Shown here piece by piece: positions 1 through 10,308 of a stretch of DNA of 64,000 bases. The stretch is from NCBI GenBank assembly GCA_014904985.1, contig MU128971.1, positions 17,785 through 81,784 of the forward strand, in the 5' to 3' direction. How positions within the stretch are numbered: the stretch's first letter is position 1; each line of letters opens with the position of its first letter. This DNA comes from Hydnum rufescens UP504. Lineage: Eukaryota > Basidiomycota > Agaricomycetes > Cantharellales > Hydnaceae. Both the position numbers and the translations under genes were made by a program. Below the pieces are notes generated by a model, which ran no database searches, was not told where the DNA came from, and was given only the letters and a program-made list of their open reading frames with translations.

Positions 1-1240
1 AGGCAGGTTGAGAATAAATACAGTAGGGCTATCAGTCACCAGCGCTGTCATCATCTTCATACTCTCCATCCACTCACCCAAGTCCAATCAAATTCCTCAC
101 AACTGATACTCTCCAAATCACACTGCTTCTAGATGAACACACTTTTAAACACTCATAAGTCAACCAAAGCTCTTGACCCTTACTAGTATCGTCTTGATAT
201 CTCGCCAACTGCCGTAAAATCTCGGCAATCTCAGCAAATCCTTCATCTCCTACCACCATGTCCTTTGATGATGAAGAACGTGTCAGGCGCAGAGAGGCCG
301 CCATTGCCAAATTCAAGGCAACTGCCCTCCCCCTGATCCCAAGTTTGAGGCTACTCGTCTCAATGGCTGTAAGCCCAAACTCTTTCTTATCCTCCCTCTC
401 CTTCTCACCTCTTTCTTCTTCTTCCTCAGCTGCAAGGTGGCCTGAGAATCAGCTTTACTATGCCATACCATTCTGTTCAATTCAACCACACAAGCTCATA
501 GACAGCCCTGATATTGACACAGGCCAAATGGTCAGAGATCCTTCCAACACTATACTCTACCTACGTAACACCACAGGCATTGCAGCTCTTGGTTATGGTA
601 ATGTCAGCATATCACCTTCACCAATCTCTCACAACTCCCCATTCCTTCCTCAAAACTAATCTTCTCTCATTCCTTCAGGGTCATGTTCCAGGCTCCACTG
701 ATGGATCAGAATTAGTTGTCTGGCTCAGTGGTCACAAGATGGACTCCACTCTTGACAGAGGATACATGCTGCTGAACTCCTTGATGTTGACCCAGTGCAA
801 TCATCCAGATGTACAACCAATAGACCCTCTCTCCACCTTTGTCCCAGCCTTCCCCTCTTCTTCTCCTCTCTTCCCAATTCCTTCTTTCCCCCTCCCCTCA
901 GGGTCTCTTCCCCCTTCATGAATGTCTCTCCTCTTTCTTCCCTTCTAATCACACAATAAGAATGCCCTTTCCTCTTCAACCAGTTTCATCCCATCAAGAT
1001 CTAAATACTCATAATCAGATACTGAACACTAATGAGCAGTGATTCAGTGTAGTCTGGATAGAGCAGACTCCAGTGGCAAGTTCCGAGATATACAGTCATG
1101 GCATTCGGCAAGTCACGTGCCGCAATGCGGGGAGGTCGGGACCAAGTCAGGATCCTTCGGCAACTGGCATGTCTGACATCGTCTAACATACAAATCAGTA
1201 AGATGCATCAAGATCTAAATACTCATAATCAGACTGAACA
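1..1240 (-). repeat. R1 repeat, copy a (inverted, cut by window edge)
   Basis: This is an about 1.2 kb segment that recurs, reverse-complemented, at 2646-4166 and 6661-8214. Its first bases are the reverse complement of the end of copy c near 8195-8214. The match runs through the whole ORF-bearing part and the block around 960-1160, with scattered indels. The motif gatctaaatactcataatc occurs twice inside it (near 1000 and 1211), as it does in copy c. The copy ends about 25 bp before R2 copy a, so R1 inverted, R2 and R1 direct form an inverted-repeat arrangement around R2. It is truncated by the window start. Whether R1 is a transposon or a segmental duplication is not shown by the sequence. 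Confidence 0.85.
258..870 (+). CDS. ORF of unknown function inside R1 (copy a), spliced
   Basis: The ATG at 258 opens with MSFDDEERVRRREAAIAKFK, an acidic then Arg-rich start. A GTAAGC donor follows the codons for a segment ending RLNG. The intron has a pyrimidine-rich tail and ends CTCAG near 431, and the frame continues with ARWPENQLYYAIPFCS and on through a segment containing DSPDIDTGQMV. A second intron (near 604-678) ends TTCAG and leads to a segment containing GSTDGSELVVWLSGHK. Further pyrimidine tracts with CAG suggest more 3' introns, so the end is uncertain. One base appears lost in a C run near 325, because the copies differ there. I recognise no family. The same ORF with the same introns lies in copy c and, decayed, in copy b. 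It could be a transposon-carried gene or a captured host gene. Confidence 0.5.
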
Positions 1241-1265
1241 CTAGAAAAACACTACAAAACACAGT

Positions 1266-2645
1266 CAAGACCTTTTTGATCTCCTCCCTTCGTCCAAGCA
1301 TGATATTAATGCGCGTGGTTTTCCACCTGGCTCTTGGTCTGCTGGGACTAGCTCCTTCAGTATCGCAGGCATATCGTTCCCCAAATGATATTACGGCTAT
1401 TCAGCGCACCTTGCGTGCGAAGCATGGAAGCCGTTCTGCAGTCCGAGATACTGTGGCTCTTACCCATTGAGCGACGCGAGGTCGACTTCAACAATCACGT
1501 TTTCTAACCCCAAGGCGAACGGTAAGAATGCTACCTCCTCCCACGTCGCGCCGTCGGTGAACCCGTGCTAGCCTATTACGTGAACGGAAAGAGGCTTTCT
1601 GACGTTTATTTCGATGTGGGTCACTCCTGGAGTGGTATGTTGTATCTATTCCAATTACCAGCGCGCTCGGAATGGCACATTCTGGATTCTGGCGAGGTCG
1701 GGACCAAGCTTGACGACGATGGGCCCCTAGGTCTCATGCCCCATCTCCGGAGAAAAGATGTGGGCAGGAACCTTTTCTTCTGGTTCTTCGCTGCCAAAAA
1801 TGTCACACACAACGATCTAGTGTATGTATTCCCGTCCCTCAGTTTCGCGTTGGAGGGACTGAACATCTGAATGCCGAACAGCTTCTGAACAAATGGGAGG
1901 ACCTGGGGTGTTCCTCGCTGAAAGGCTTTCTTCAAGAAAACGGTTTGCCTTTTTTTTTTTTAGTTTTTTGAAGAACCACACTTGATTCCTCGAAATATGC
2001 CTTGACCGATGCCTGATAATACAGGCCGTTTGAATGGACCGCTCTCAATCGGAATCTGACCGTCCGATGCTTAAGAGTTGATTTCATGTTTCCTGTAGGC
2101 CAACGGGAACGGCCAAGCCCATCCCTAATCAGTTGGCTAATCTCCATGTACCCGATTTGACGGAATATACTGAGAGTTGCGCAACTCCGCTCTCATGCCA
2201 CTTTCTCTTGAGCCTCAAAGCGTGTGGTCGATCTCCCTCCAAACAATGTGTAGGAGGGGAAGATCTTGTGTCGGGGTGTGGATAACGATGAGTGGTTAGA
2301 TAGGGGGGTCCTGGAGTACAGTACTGTATACTATGAAGATACGGTGACTCTTCGCCCCTCCTCTCTCCTATAGCTCCTCAGATAAATGCTAGAGTGTCCC
2401 TGTAGTTAGTCCGATTGCCCGTCATTTACCGTTATAGTCGTTGCACTGTTTTCAACTGTACATTTATTTAATTATTATTATTGTTATTGTTATCTTCCGT
2501 TCATCAAGTGGATGGCTCCCAGACGTACTGGTAGGAGAGGGGCTATGCCCTTATACACTGCATGTACAGAATCACAATCAGTCTCGTTATGATATTTTCT
2601 CTTCCCATCAAAAAAGATCACCCCTGTTTTATGTAATCGGAGGGA
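1266..2645 (+). repeat. R2 repeat, copy a
   Basis: About 1.38 kb, nearly identical to 8215-9595 in the same orientation. It begins with caagacctttttgatctcc and ends near taatcggaggg. ORFs inside it (for example near 1276-1470 and 1565-1870) are short and not clearly coding. A minus-strand tRNA-like D-arm lies near 1455-1475, with two base changes relative to copy b. It is bracketed by R1 copy a (inverted) and R1 copy b (direct). Confidence 0.85.
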
Positions 2646-4166
2646 TATCGTTCACTACAAAACGTACGTACTTTCTGTCCATCATTTCCCAAGCTGGAAG
2701 CTTAGAAGTCAAGGAATTTCCTATTCAAGGCTCTGCTGTATGGAGAATCACCGGCCGCCTTCCAGTTACATAATACGGATTTTTTCGGTAGTTCCCCAGT
2801 CGGATACCATCCGAAAATGCGCTGGGGTGCGCTATCACATAGTGCCCGACTATTCGCGCGATGGAGGACACCCTGTGTGCAATACGGAGAGGAGCAGACC
2901 ATTGTGTACCATTATCTGTGGACTGGGGGGGTTGTAGTCTCTCAGCTCTGATTATGAGTATTTATCGCATCTTGATGCATCTTGATGGTAGTTGAGACAT
3001 GATACAGACATGCGCAGTTCGCGAAGGACCGACTCTGGTCCCCGACCCTCCGCATTGCGGGCACGTGACTTGCCGAATGGCCCATGACTGTACAATCCGG
3101 AACTTGCCACTGGAGTCTGCTCTATCCAGACATACACTGAATCACTGCCTCATTAGTGTTCAGTATCCCGATTATGAGTATTTAGATCTTGATGGGATGA
3201 AACTGGTTGAAGAGGAAAGGGGCATTCTTATTGTGTGATTAGAAGGGAAGAAAGAGGAGAGACATTCATGGGGGAAGAGACCCCTGAGGGGAGGGAAAGA
3301 AGGAATTGGGAAGAGAGGAGAAGAAGAGGGGAAGGCTGGGACAAGGTGAGAGAGGGATCTATTGTTGTACATCTGGATGATTGCACTGGGTCAACATCAA
3401 GGAGTTCAGCAGCATGTATCCTCTGTGCAAGAGTGGAGTCATCTTGTGACCACTGAGCCAGACAACTAATTCTGATCCATCAGTGGAGCCTGGAACATGA
3501 CCCTGAAGGAATGGAGAAAGAATTAGTTTTGAGGAAGGAATGGGGAGTTGTGAGAGATTGGTGAAGGTGATATGCTGACATTACCATAACAAGAGCTGCA
3601 ATGCCTGTGGTGTTAGGTGAGTATAGTGTTGGAAGGATCTCTGACCATTTGGCTGTGTCAATATCAGCGGCTTCTATGAGCTTGTGTGGTTGAATTGAAC
3701 GAATGGTATGGCATAGTAAAGCTGATTCTCAGGCCACCTGCAGCTGAGAAGAAGAAGAAAGAGGTGAGAAGGAGAGGGGGATAAGAAGAGTTTGGCGCTT
3801 ACAGCCATTGAGACGAGCAGCCTCAAACTTGGGATCAGGGGGAAGCAGTGCCTTGAATTTGCAATGGCGGCCTCTCTGCGCCTGACAGTTCTTCATCATA
3901 AGGACATGGTGGTAGGGAGATGAAGGATTTGCTGAGATTGCCGAGATTTTACGGCAGTTGGCGAGATATCAAGACGATCCTGGTAAGGGTCAAGAGCTTT
4001 GCTTGATTATGAAGTGTTAAAAGTGTGTCATCTAGAAGCAGTGTGATTTGGAGAGTATCAGTTGTGAGGAATTTGATTGGACTTGGGTGAGTGGATGGAG
4101 AGTATGAAGATGATGACAGCGCTGGTGACTGATAGACCTACTGTATTTATTCTCAACCTGCTGTCT
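2646..4166 (+). repeat. R1 repeat, copy b (most decayed)
   Basis: Directly repeats 6661-8214 from the cactacaa/gtacgtac block to the end ...tttattctcaacctg. It carries many more single-base indels than copy c. Within it the minus-strand ORF homologous to the one at 258 starts at 3907 but shifts frame within a few codons, so no intact protein can be read. Downstream sequence at 4167 is unrelated to R2, so the R1-R2 junction seen at 8214 is absent here. Confidence 0.85.
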
Positions 4167-4987
4167 GGACGTCGCGCCAATTATCTGGACGGCGGACGGC
4201 AAATTCTCGTACTCGTTACCTACGTTCGGGGGACGTTGCTCCATTGGTCTGCATTCGCTGCACACCTACAGTGCGGTTCGGGCTCATCCAAGGCTCTTGG
4301 AGAACGCGGGTTAATTCCGGAGAGCCACGAGCACACTCCTTCAGTGTCTGGAACATTCTTGCTTGTTGTACGTATGCCATCGGAGCTCAGTAGACGTCTT
4401 CGGGAGTAATTGGCATTGTAGGAGGGCTCGTGCAAGAGTGTGACCCAGATGACCACCCACCTAGCATTTTGGGGGTGCAATTGGCGTACACAAATCCTAA
4501 CAAGCAAGGTGACAATCACGTAGGCGAGTGCAAAGCTATCACCAAGAACGGCACGGGGGAAGGTAAGATGTAAAGTGTACTGACAAGGGGTACATGGACT
4601 AGAACCGGGCTCAGTTTCGCACAAGTGCATTCGGCTTGCTTGGAGCATCCCCTGTTTCCTACTGCGGCAGAAGGATTTGACGATTGTCACTTGGACTTGA
4701 ACTTGATCTAGAGGATGACCTTTGTAGCGTAGTGTTACGGCCTTACGTCGTGGTCACAGGCCCCAAGACCCCCCCGACAAGACCTAAAAGGGGTCCGGTT
4801 ACAGGTCACAATGGCTGGGCGACTTCTGGCCGAGTTAGAACGCTTAACTGATCACTCCCAGTGAGCTTGGGAGACGGAGGCAGGCAGCCCGGCAGACCAT
4901 GGCCACAGTTGCTGTTTAAAAGGTCGGAATATTATATGGTAAGGTGTAATTTCAGCAACACATTTTCCGAAATTACGCAGGTGGTCA
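4167..4987. other. Intergenic, no gene recognised
   Basis: About 820 bp between R1 copy b and the 3' end of the kinase-like gene. ORFs here are short, overlap on both strands and resemble no family known to me. No tRNA or repeat structure was seen. Confidence 0.5.
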
Positions 4988-6023
4988 TTACCACGGTTCA
5001 TCAACTCCTCCGTCGGGAAGAATATCTTCCATGATGATCCCCACCCATGACGCCTGCCATGCAATGAGTAACGAAGCCTTGCCATTTGTCTTTTCACATT
5101 GCTCGAGATCGATCATGCGATGTGTATATATGCGACCAGTGAATGGGGAAGGCAAGCTTGGGAGTGTAGTCGGGCCTTGGGGGCAGCCAGTATGTTGAAA
5201 TAACGTATGTCGCGGTGCTCCGCTCCCAATTCAGCAACTTCACCATACATGCCGTATATCCCCTTGCTGCAAGGGATTCTTAGATTATAATTCCTATGAT
5301 GAAGATATCACTTACACCAAGTCATCAGCAAGGGGGACTCCTATCGGGAGCGTATCCCCCAATTTTTCCAAGAGGAGCACAGAGACGTAATTCCTTGAGT
5401 CACTCATCTCTGTAAGCTGCTTAGAGCCTTTAAACCGCCACTCTGGGTTCGAATTCTCCGTCTCCGACGATCTCCCAGTGGCTCTCGTCCAGTGGTCGAA
5501 AGACTGCCCCTCGGCGAGTTCTGCTTCAAACCACCCATAGCATCGGGGGAGTACGACCCCTTGGAGGCATTCCAGCTCATCATAGAACCATGCCTCTCGG
5601 GCAATTTCGGCACGGCGCTTTAGATCGTGCGACCTTGAGAACAAGGGGAGGAAGATTGGCTGGAACAGCCGTTGTCGGGAGATATTGACTTCATGAACGA
5701 AACTAGAGCGGCCCCATCCTTTTTTTTCTCCAAAGATTAAATGGACGTGGAGATCGCCAGGCTCGGGAAGGGTAGAAGGCGGCCTGGGAATGTACGGTTT
5801 GGGAGGCTTATCATCGCGTACACCCCCGGCGACCAAGTTGAGGAAGGGAACAAGATCGAGTGGCGCCACGGTACGATGTAAAATAATGGGACTGTTGGTG
5901 CCGCCAGAGTCTGTGAACAGACCATGGATGGTCAGTGCTGAAATCGCGTTCAGAGCCTGTCCAAAGTAAGATGATTAGACCATATGACAAGATTGGGTAG
6001 ACATGCACCGTTGAAACATCCAT
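4988..6023 (-). CDS. Fungal protein kinase-like protein, one frameshift
   Basis: Three exons: 6023-6009 (MDVST), 5956-5316 and 5266-4988. The protein runs from MDVSTALNAISA through an N-lobe-like segment (FGEKKGWGRSSFVHEVN) and a helix-C-like EAWFYDELECLQ, then LLLEKLGDTLP in the hinge position. A catalytic loop follows: HRDIRYFNIL, with the expected H-R-D and N. Where DFG is expected the sequence reads MIDLEQ, so a DFG Phe/Gly is missing and activity is doubtful. The donor GTAAGT at 5315 and the acceptor at 5267 restore frame exactly. One C appears lost in the run at 5179-5183 (read as G on plus); past it the frame changes and then reads on as PSPFTGRIYTHRM to the stop at 4988. It belongs to the divergent kinase-like families expanded in Agaricomycetes. 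The substrate is unknown. It could be a pseudokinase or a dying copy in a repeat-rich region. Confidence 0.72.
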
Positions 6024-6660
6024 GGTATTTACTATTTTAGGCTCATAACTGTCAGACTTGTGGGAATGGCAAGAACGTTACGTTTCGGCGATCGCCGTGG
6101 GGAATTTGGCTGGACTCGTGGACTCCTTCCCAGTGGCAAGTTGGTCATTATGGGGATTTTTGCCGGCACGGGTAGCGGGACTTTCTCAAAAGCCCGCAGA
6201 AATTTAGGCGGAAAGTTTCCATTTTGTGAAATGGATAAGCTCTGTGGCCTCAAGAAGCACATTGCTCGCTGTACTCGGGGTGTCGATGCTTAGCCATACT
6301 CTGGAGTTGTACGTCCCAGCCATAGTCTCTGACCACAATATTTGCCAAATTCACTACACTTATTGAACCCAGAACCAAATCATGGGTCTTGGCCTCCAGA
6401 CGTTGCCGTCTTACGCACGGACATTGCCTGCCGCAAAGAAATCTCGATCTCGACCACGCACTTACCTTATTGACTATGTCAGCCTCCAAAAAACCGCCCA
6501 ATTGTTCCAACTGTGCCTGGTACACCCGCATATCCTCACGATTGGGAGTACAAAATTCTGTGTACCCTTGCTGATGAGCACAGGGTGCACCTCTTTGTGG
6601 ATATTGCTCACATGAGTTGACTCATCATCGCTGACGAACTTTCCCATCCATTTGAGTACC
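6024..6660. other. Upstream region of kinase-like gene, no gene recognised
   Basis: About 640 bp between the kinase-like start codon and R1 copy c. Overlapping short ORFs occur on both strands (for example 6060-6293 plus and 6250-6531 minus), without splice structure or recognisable motifs. Confidence 0.45.
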
Positions 6661-8214
6661 GCAATATCGTCACTACAACAACGTACGTACTTCTGTCCAT
6701 CATTTCACCAAGCTGGAGCTTAGAAGTCAAGGAATTTCCCTATTCAAGGCTCTGCCTGTATGGAGAATCACCGGCGCCCATTCCAGTTACATAATACGGA
6801 TTTTTTCGGTAGTTCCCAGTCGGATACCATCCGAAAATGCGCTGGGAAGTGTGCATATCCATAGTGCCCGATATTGACGGCGTGGAGGAACCCTGTGTGC
6901 AATAGGCCGAGGAGCAGACCATTGTGTACATCATTATATCTGTGGACTGGGAGGGGTTGTAGTGTTCAGTCTCTGATTATGAGTATTTAGATCTTGATGC
7001 ATCTTGATGCATCTGATGGTGTTGAGACATGATACAGACATGCCAGTTGCCGAAGGACCGATCTGAGGTCCCGACCTCCCGCATTGCGGGCACGCGACTT
7101 GCCGAATGCCCGTGACTGTACAATCCGGAACTTGCCACTGGAGTCTGCTCTATCCAGACATACACTGAATCACTGCCTCATTAGTGTTCAGTATCCGATT
7201 ATGAGTATTTAGATCTTGATGGGATGAAACTGGTTGAAGAGGAAAGGGGCATTCTTATTGTGTGATTAGAAGGGAAGAAAGAGGAGAGACATTCATGAAG
7301 GGGGGAAGAGACCCCTGAGGGGAGGGGGAAAGAAGGAATTGGGAAGAGAGGAGAAGAAGAGGGAAGGCTGGGACAAAGGTGGAGAGAGGGGTCTATTGGT
7401 TGTACATCTGGATGATTGCACTGGGTCAACATCAAGGAGTTCAGCAGCATGTATCCTCTGTGCAAGAGTGGAGTCCATCTTGTGACCACTGAGCCAGACA
7501 ACTAATTCTGATCCATCAGTGGAGCCTGGAACATGACCCTGAAGGAATGAGAGAAGATTAGTTTTGAGGAAGGAATGGGGAGTTGTGAGAGATTGGTGAA
7601 GGTGATATGCTGACATTACCATAACCAAGAGCTGCAATGCCTGTGGTGTTACGTAGGTAGAGTATAGTGTTGGAAGGATCTCTGACCATTTGGCCTGTGT
7701 CAATATCAGGGCTGTCTATGAGCTTGTGTGGTTGAATTGAACAGAATGGTATGGCATAGTAAAGCTGATTCTCAGGCCACCTTGCAGCTGAGGAAGAAGA
7801 AGAAAGAGGTGAGAAGGAGAGGGAGGATAAGAAAGAGTTTGGGCTTACAGCCATTGAGACGAGTAGCCTCAAACTTGGGATCAGGGGGAAGGGCAGTTGG
7901 CCTTGAATTTGGCAATGCTGGCCTCTCTGCGCCTGACACGTTCTTCATCATCAAAGGACATGGTGGTAGGAGATGAAGGATTTGCTGAGATTGCCGAGAT
8001 TTTACGGCAGTTGGCGAGATATCAAGACGATACTAGTAAGGGTCAAGAGCTTTGCTTGACTTATGAGTGTTTAAAAGTGTGTTCATCTAGAAGCAGTGTG
8101 ATTTGGAGAGTATCAGTTGTGAGGAATTTGATTGGACTTGGGTGAGTGGATGGAGAGTATGAAGATGATGACAGCGCTGGTGACTGATAGCCCTACTGTA
8201 TTTATTCTCAACCT
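6661..8214 (+). repeat. R1 repeat, copy c (best preserved full copy)
   Basis: About 1.55 kb and colinear with copy b. It abuts R2 copy b directly at ...caacctgcctgt/caagacctt. Inside it, the block around 6960-7000 and the block around 7190-7225 share tatgagtatttagatcttgatg, an internal direct repeat. It holds the R1 ORF on the minus strand. Confidence 0.88.
7300..7961 (-). CDS. ORF of unknown function inside R1 (copy c), spliced
   Basis: The start at 7961 gives the same opening (MSFDDEERVRRREA) as the copy at 258. The intron with GTAAGC donor and pyrimidine-rich CTCAG acceptor is conserved, as are the later exons (ARWPENQLYYAIPF, and the GSTDGSELVVWLSGHK block). The 3' part reads AQRIHAAELLDVDPVQ where copy a has a different reading, showing a one-base difference near 7460. 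A frame change early in exon 1 (near 7890) breaks the reading; copies a and c each differ from the likely consensus by one base here. Introns are retained in all copies, so amplification was at DNA level. Function unknown. Confidence 0.5.
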
Positions 8215-9595
8215 GCCTGTCAAGACCTTTTTGATCTCCTCCCTTCGTCCAAGCATGATATTAATGCGCGTGGTTTTCCACCTGGCTCTTGGTCTGCTGG
8301 ACTAGCTCCTTCAGTATCGCAGGCATATCGTTCCCCAAATGATATTACGGCTATTCAGCGCACCTTGCGTGCGAAGCATGGAAGCCGTTCTGCAGTCCGA
8401 GATACTGTGGCTCTTACCCATTGAGCTACGTGAGGTCGACTTCAACAATCAGGTTTTCTAACCCCAAGGCGAACGGTAAGAATGCTACCTCCTCCCACGT
8501 CGCGCCGTCGGTGAACCCGTGCTAGCCTATTACGTGAACGGAAAGAGGCTTTCTGACGTTTATTTTGATGTGGGTCACTCCTGGAGTGGTATGTCGTACC
8601 TATTCCAATTACCAGTGCGCCCGGAATGGCACATTCTGGCGGGGTCTGGACCAACCTTGACGACGATGGGCCGCTAGGTCTCATGCCCCATCTCCGGAGA
8701 AAAAGATGGGAGCAGGGAGCTTTTCTTCTGGTTCTTCGCTGCCAAAAATGTCACACACAACGATCTAGTGTATGTATTCCCGTCCCTCAGTTTCGCGTTG
8801 GAGGGACTGAACATCTGAATGCCGAACAGCTTCTGAACAAATGGAGGACCTGGATGTTCCTCGCTGAAAGGATTTCTTCAAGAAAACGGTTTGCCTTTTT
8901 TTTTTTAGTTTTTTGAAGAACCACGCTTGATTCCTCGAAATATGCCTTGACCGATGCCTGATAATACAGGCCCGTTTGAATGGACCGCTCTCAATCGAAT
9001 CTGACCGTCCGATGCTTAAGAGTTGATTTCATGTTTCCTGTAGGCCAACGGGAACGGCCAAGCCCATCCCTAATCAGTTGGCTAATCTCCATGTACCCGA
9101 TTTGACGGAATATACTGAGAGTTGCGCAACTCCGCTCTCATGCCACTTTCTCTTGAGCCTCAAAGCGTGTGGTCGATCTCCCTCCAAACAATATGTAGGA
9201 GGGGAAGATCTTGTGTCGGGGTGTGGATAACGGATGAGTGGTTAGATAGGGGGGTCCTGGAGTACAGTACTGTATACTATGAAGATACGGTGACTCTTCG
9301 CCCCTCCTCTCTCCTATAGCTCCTCAGATAAATGCTAGAGTGTCCCTGTAGTTAGTCCGATTGCCCGTCATTTACCGTTATAGTCGTTGCACTGTTTTCA
9401 ACTGTACATTTATTTAATTATTATTATTGTTATTGTTATCTTCCGTTCAGTCAAGTGGATGGCTCCCAGACGTACTGGTAGGAGAGGGGCTATGCCCTTA
9501 TACACTGCATGTACAGAATCACAATCAGTCTCGTTATGATATTTTCTCTTCCCATCAAAAAAGATCACCCCTGTTTTATGTAATCGGAGGGGGTG
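8215..9595 (+). repeat. R2 repeat, copy b
   Basis: Direct repeat of 1266-2645, highly similar, with a few small indels. It joins R1 copy c without a gap, whereas copy a is preceded by an inverted R1. The right end diverges after taatcggaggg at about 9595. On the minus strand at about 8410-8445 it contains a perfect A-box-like motif (TAGCTCAATGGG) within a base-paired D-arm. Confidence 0.85.
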
Positions 9596-10308
9596 GCGGA
9601 AGCAACCCCTCTAATTTCGCGTGGCGTACTTCCAGGTGTGTGCTGTAGATTTCATTCATGAGGCTACGGATCCAGATGATGAACAGAGCACATGAGATCC
9701 TTTCAGGGATCATCTTCATCTTCACATTCCCATAGATCCGATAGATAACATGTATGCTCGTTGGATATCGTAATGGAATCCGAGGATAAACTACTGATAA
9801 ACTTTGAAATACAAGTAGTATGCGCGCTCATCGTGTGATGGGTGGGAAGAATGTCATAGGGGCCCTTTGCTATTCAAGTCAATCGGTCTAGCGCGCAGTC
9901 CTTCACGCATGGAGCCAGGAGAAGCGATTGAAACGTTGATGAGCGCCAGATCAGACAAGATCCATCTGTGTATTCCGAAATCCTCCGATGGCTCGCCACT
10001 CCCACACAATTTCACCGGAACACTCGAATTTCTTTCTTTCTTTCTTTTAGCAAAGACAACAGATGGGATCACGGAAAAATAGAACCGGACGAAGACGAAG
10101 ACGAGGGAAGATAAGAAAAATGATAGGGGAGTAAGCTTAAATGAGATTAAGTTTTGATTTTGGGATAGAGGGGACGAATGCAATGGACGTGCGGCGGTTA
10201 TAGATAGAGCGAGCGAATATGTGCGTGTGAGGGGGATGGCGTGGGCGTTCCTGAAGGGTGGTTGGTTCCCGAATGTCGAATGCTTGGTGTTGGATGTCGA
10301 GGGCCGTT
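9596..10308. other. 3' flank of Nrp1-like gene, no gene recognised
   Basis: About 700 bp of low-information sequence. The long minus ORF 9854-10342 has no splice or domain support and is probably 3' UTR or chance. Confidence 0.4.

Noticed and set aside
8395..8450. A functional tRNA gene in R2
   Set aside because: The acceptor stem does not pair and no B-box consensus is present; kept only as a weak SINE-like observation.
1..9595. LTR retrotransposon made of R1 ends and R2 interior
   Set aside because: R1 copies around R2 are inverted, not direct; R1 contains introns; no gag, protease, reverse transcriptase or integrase motif was seen.
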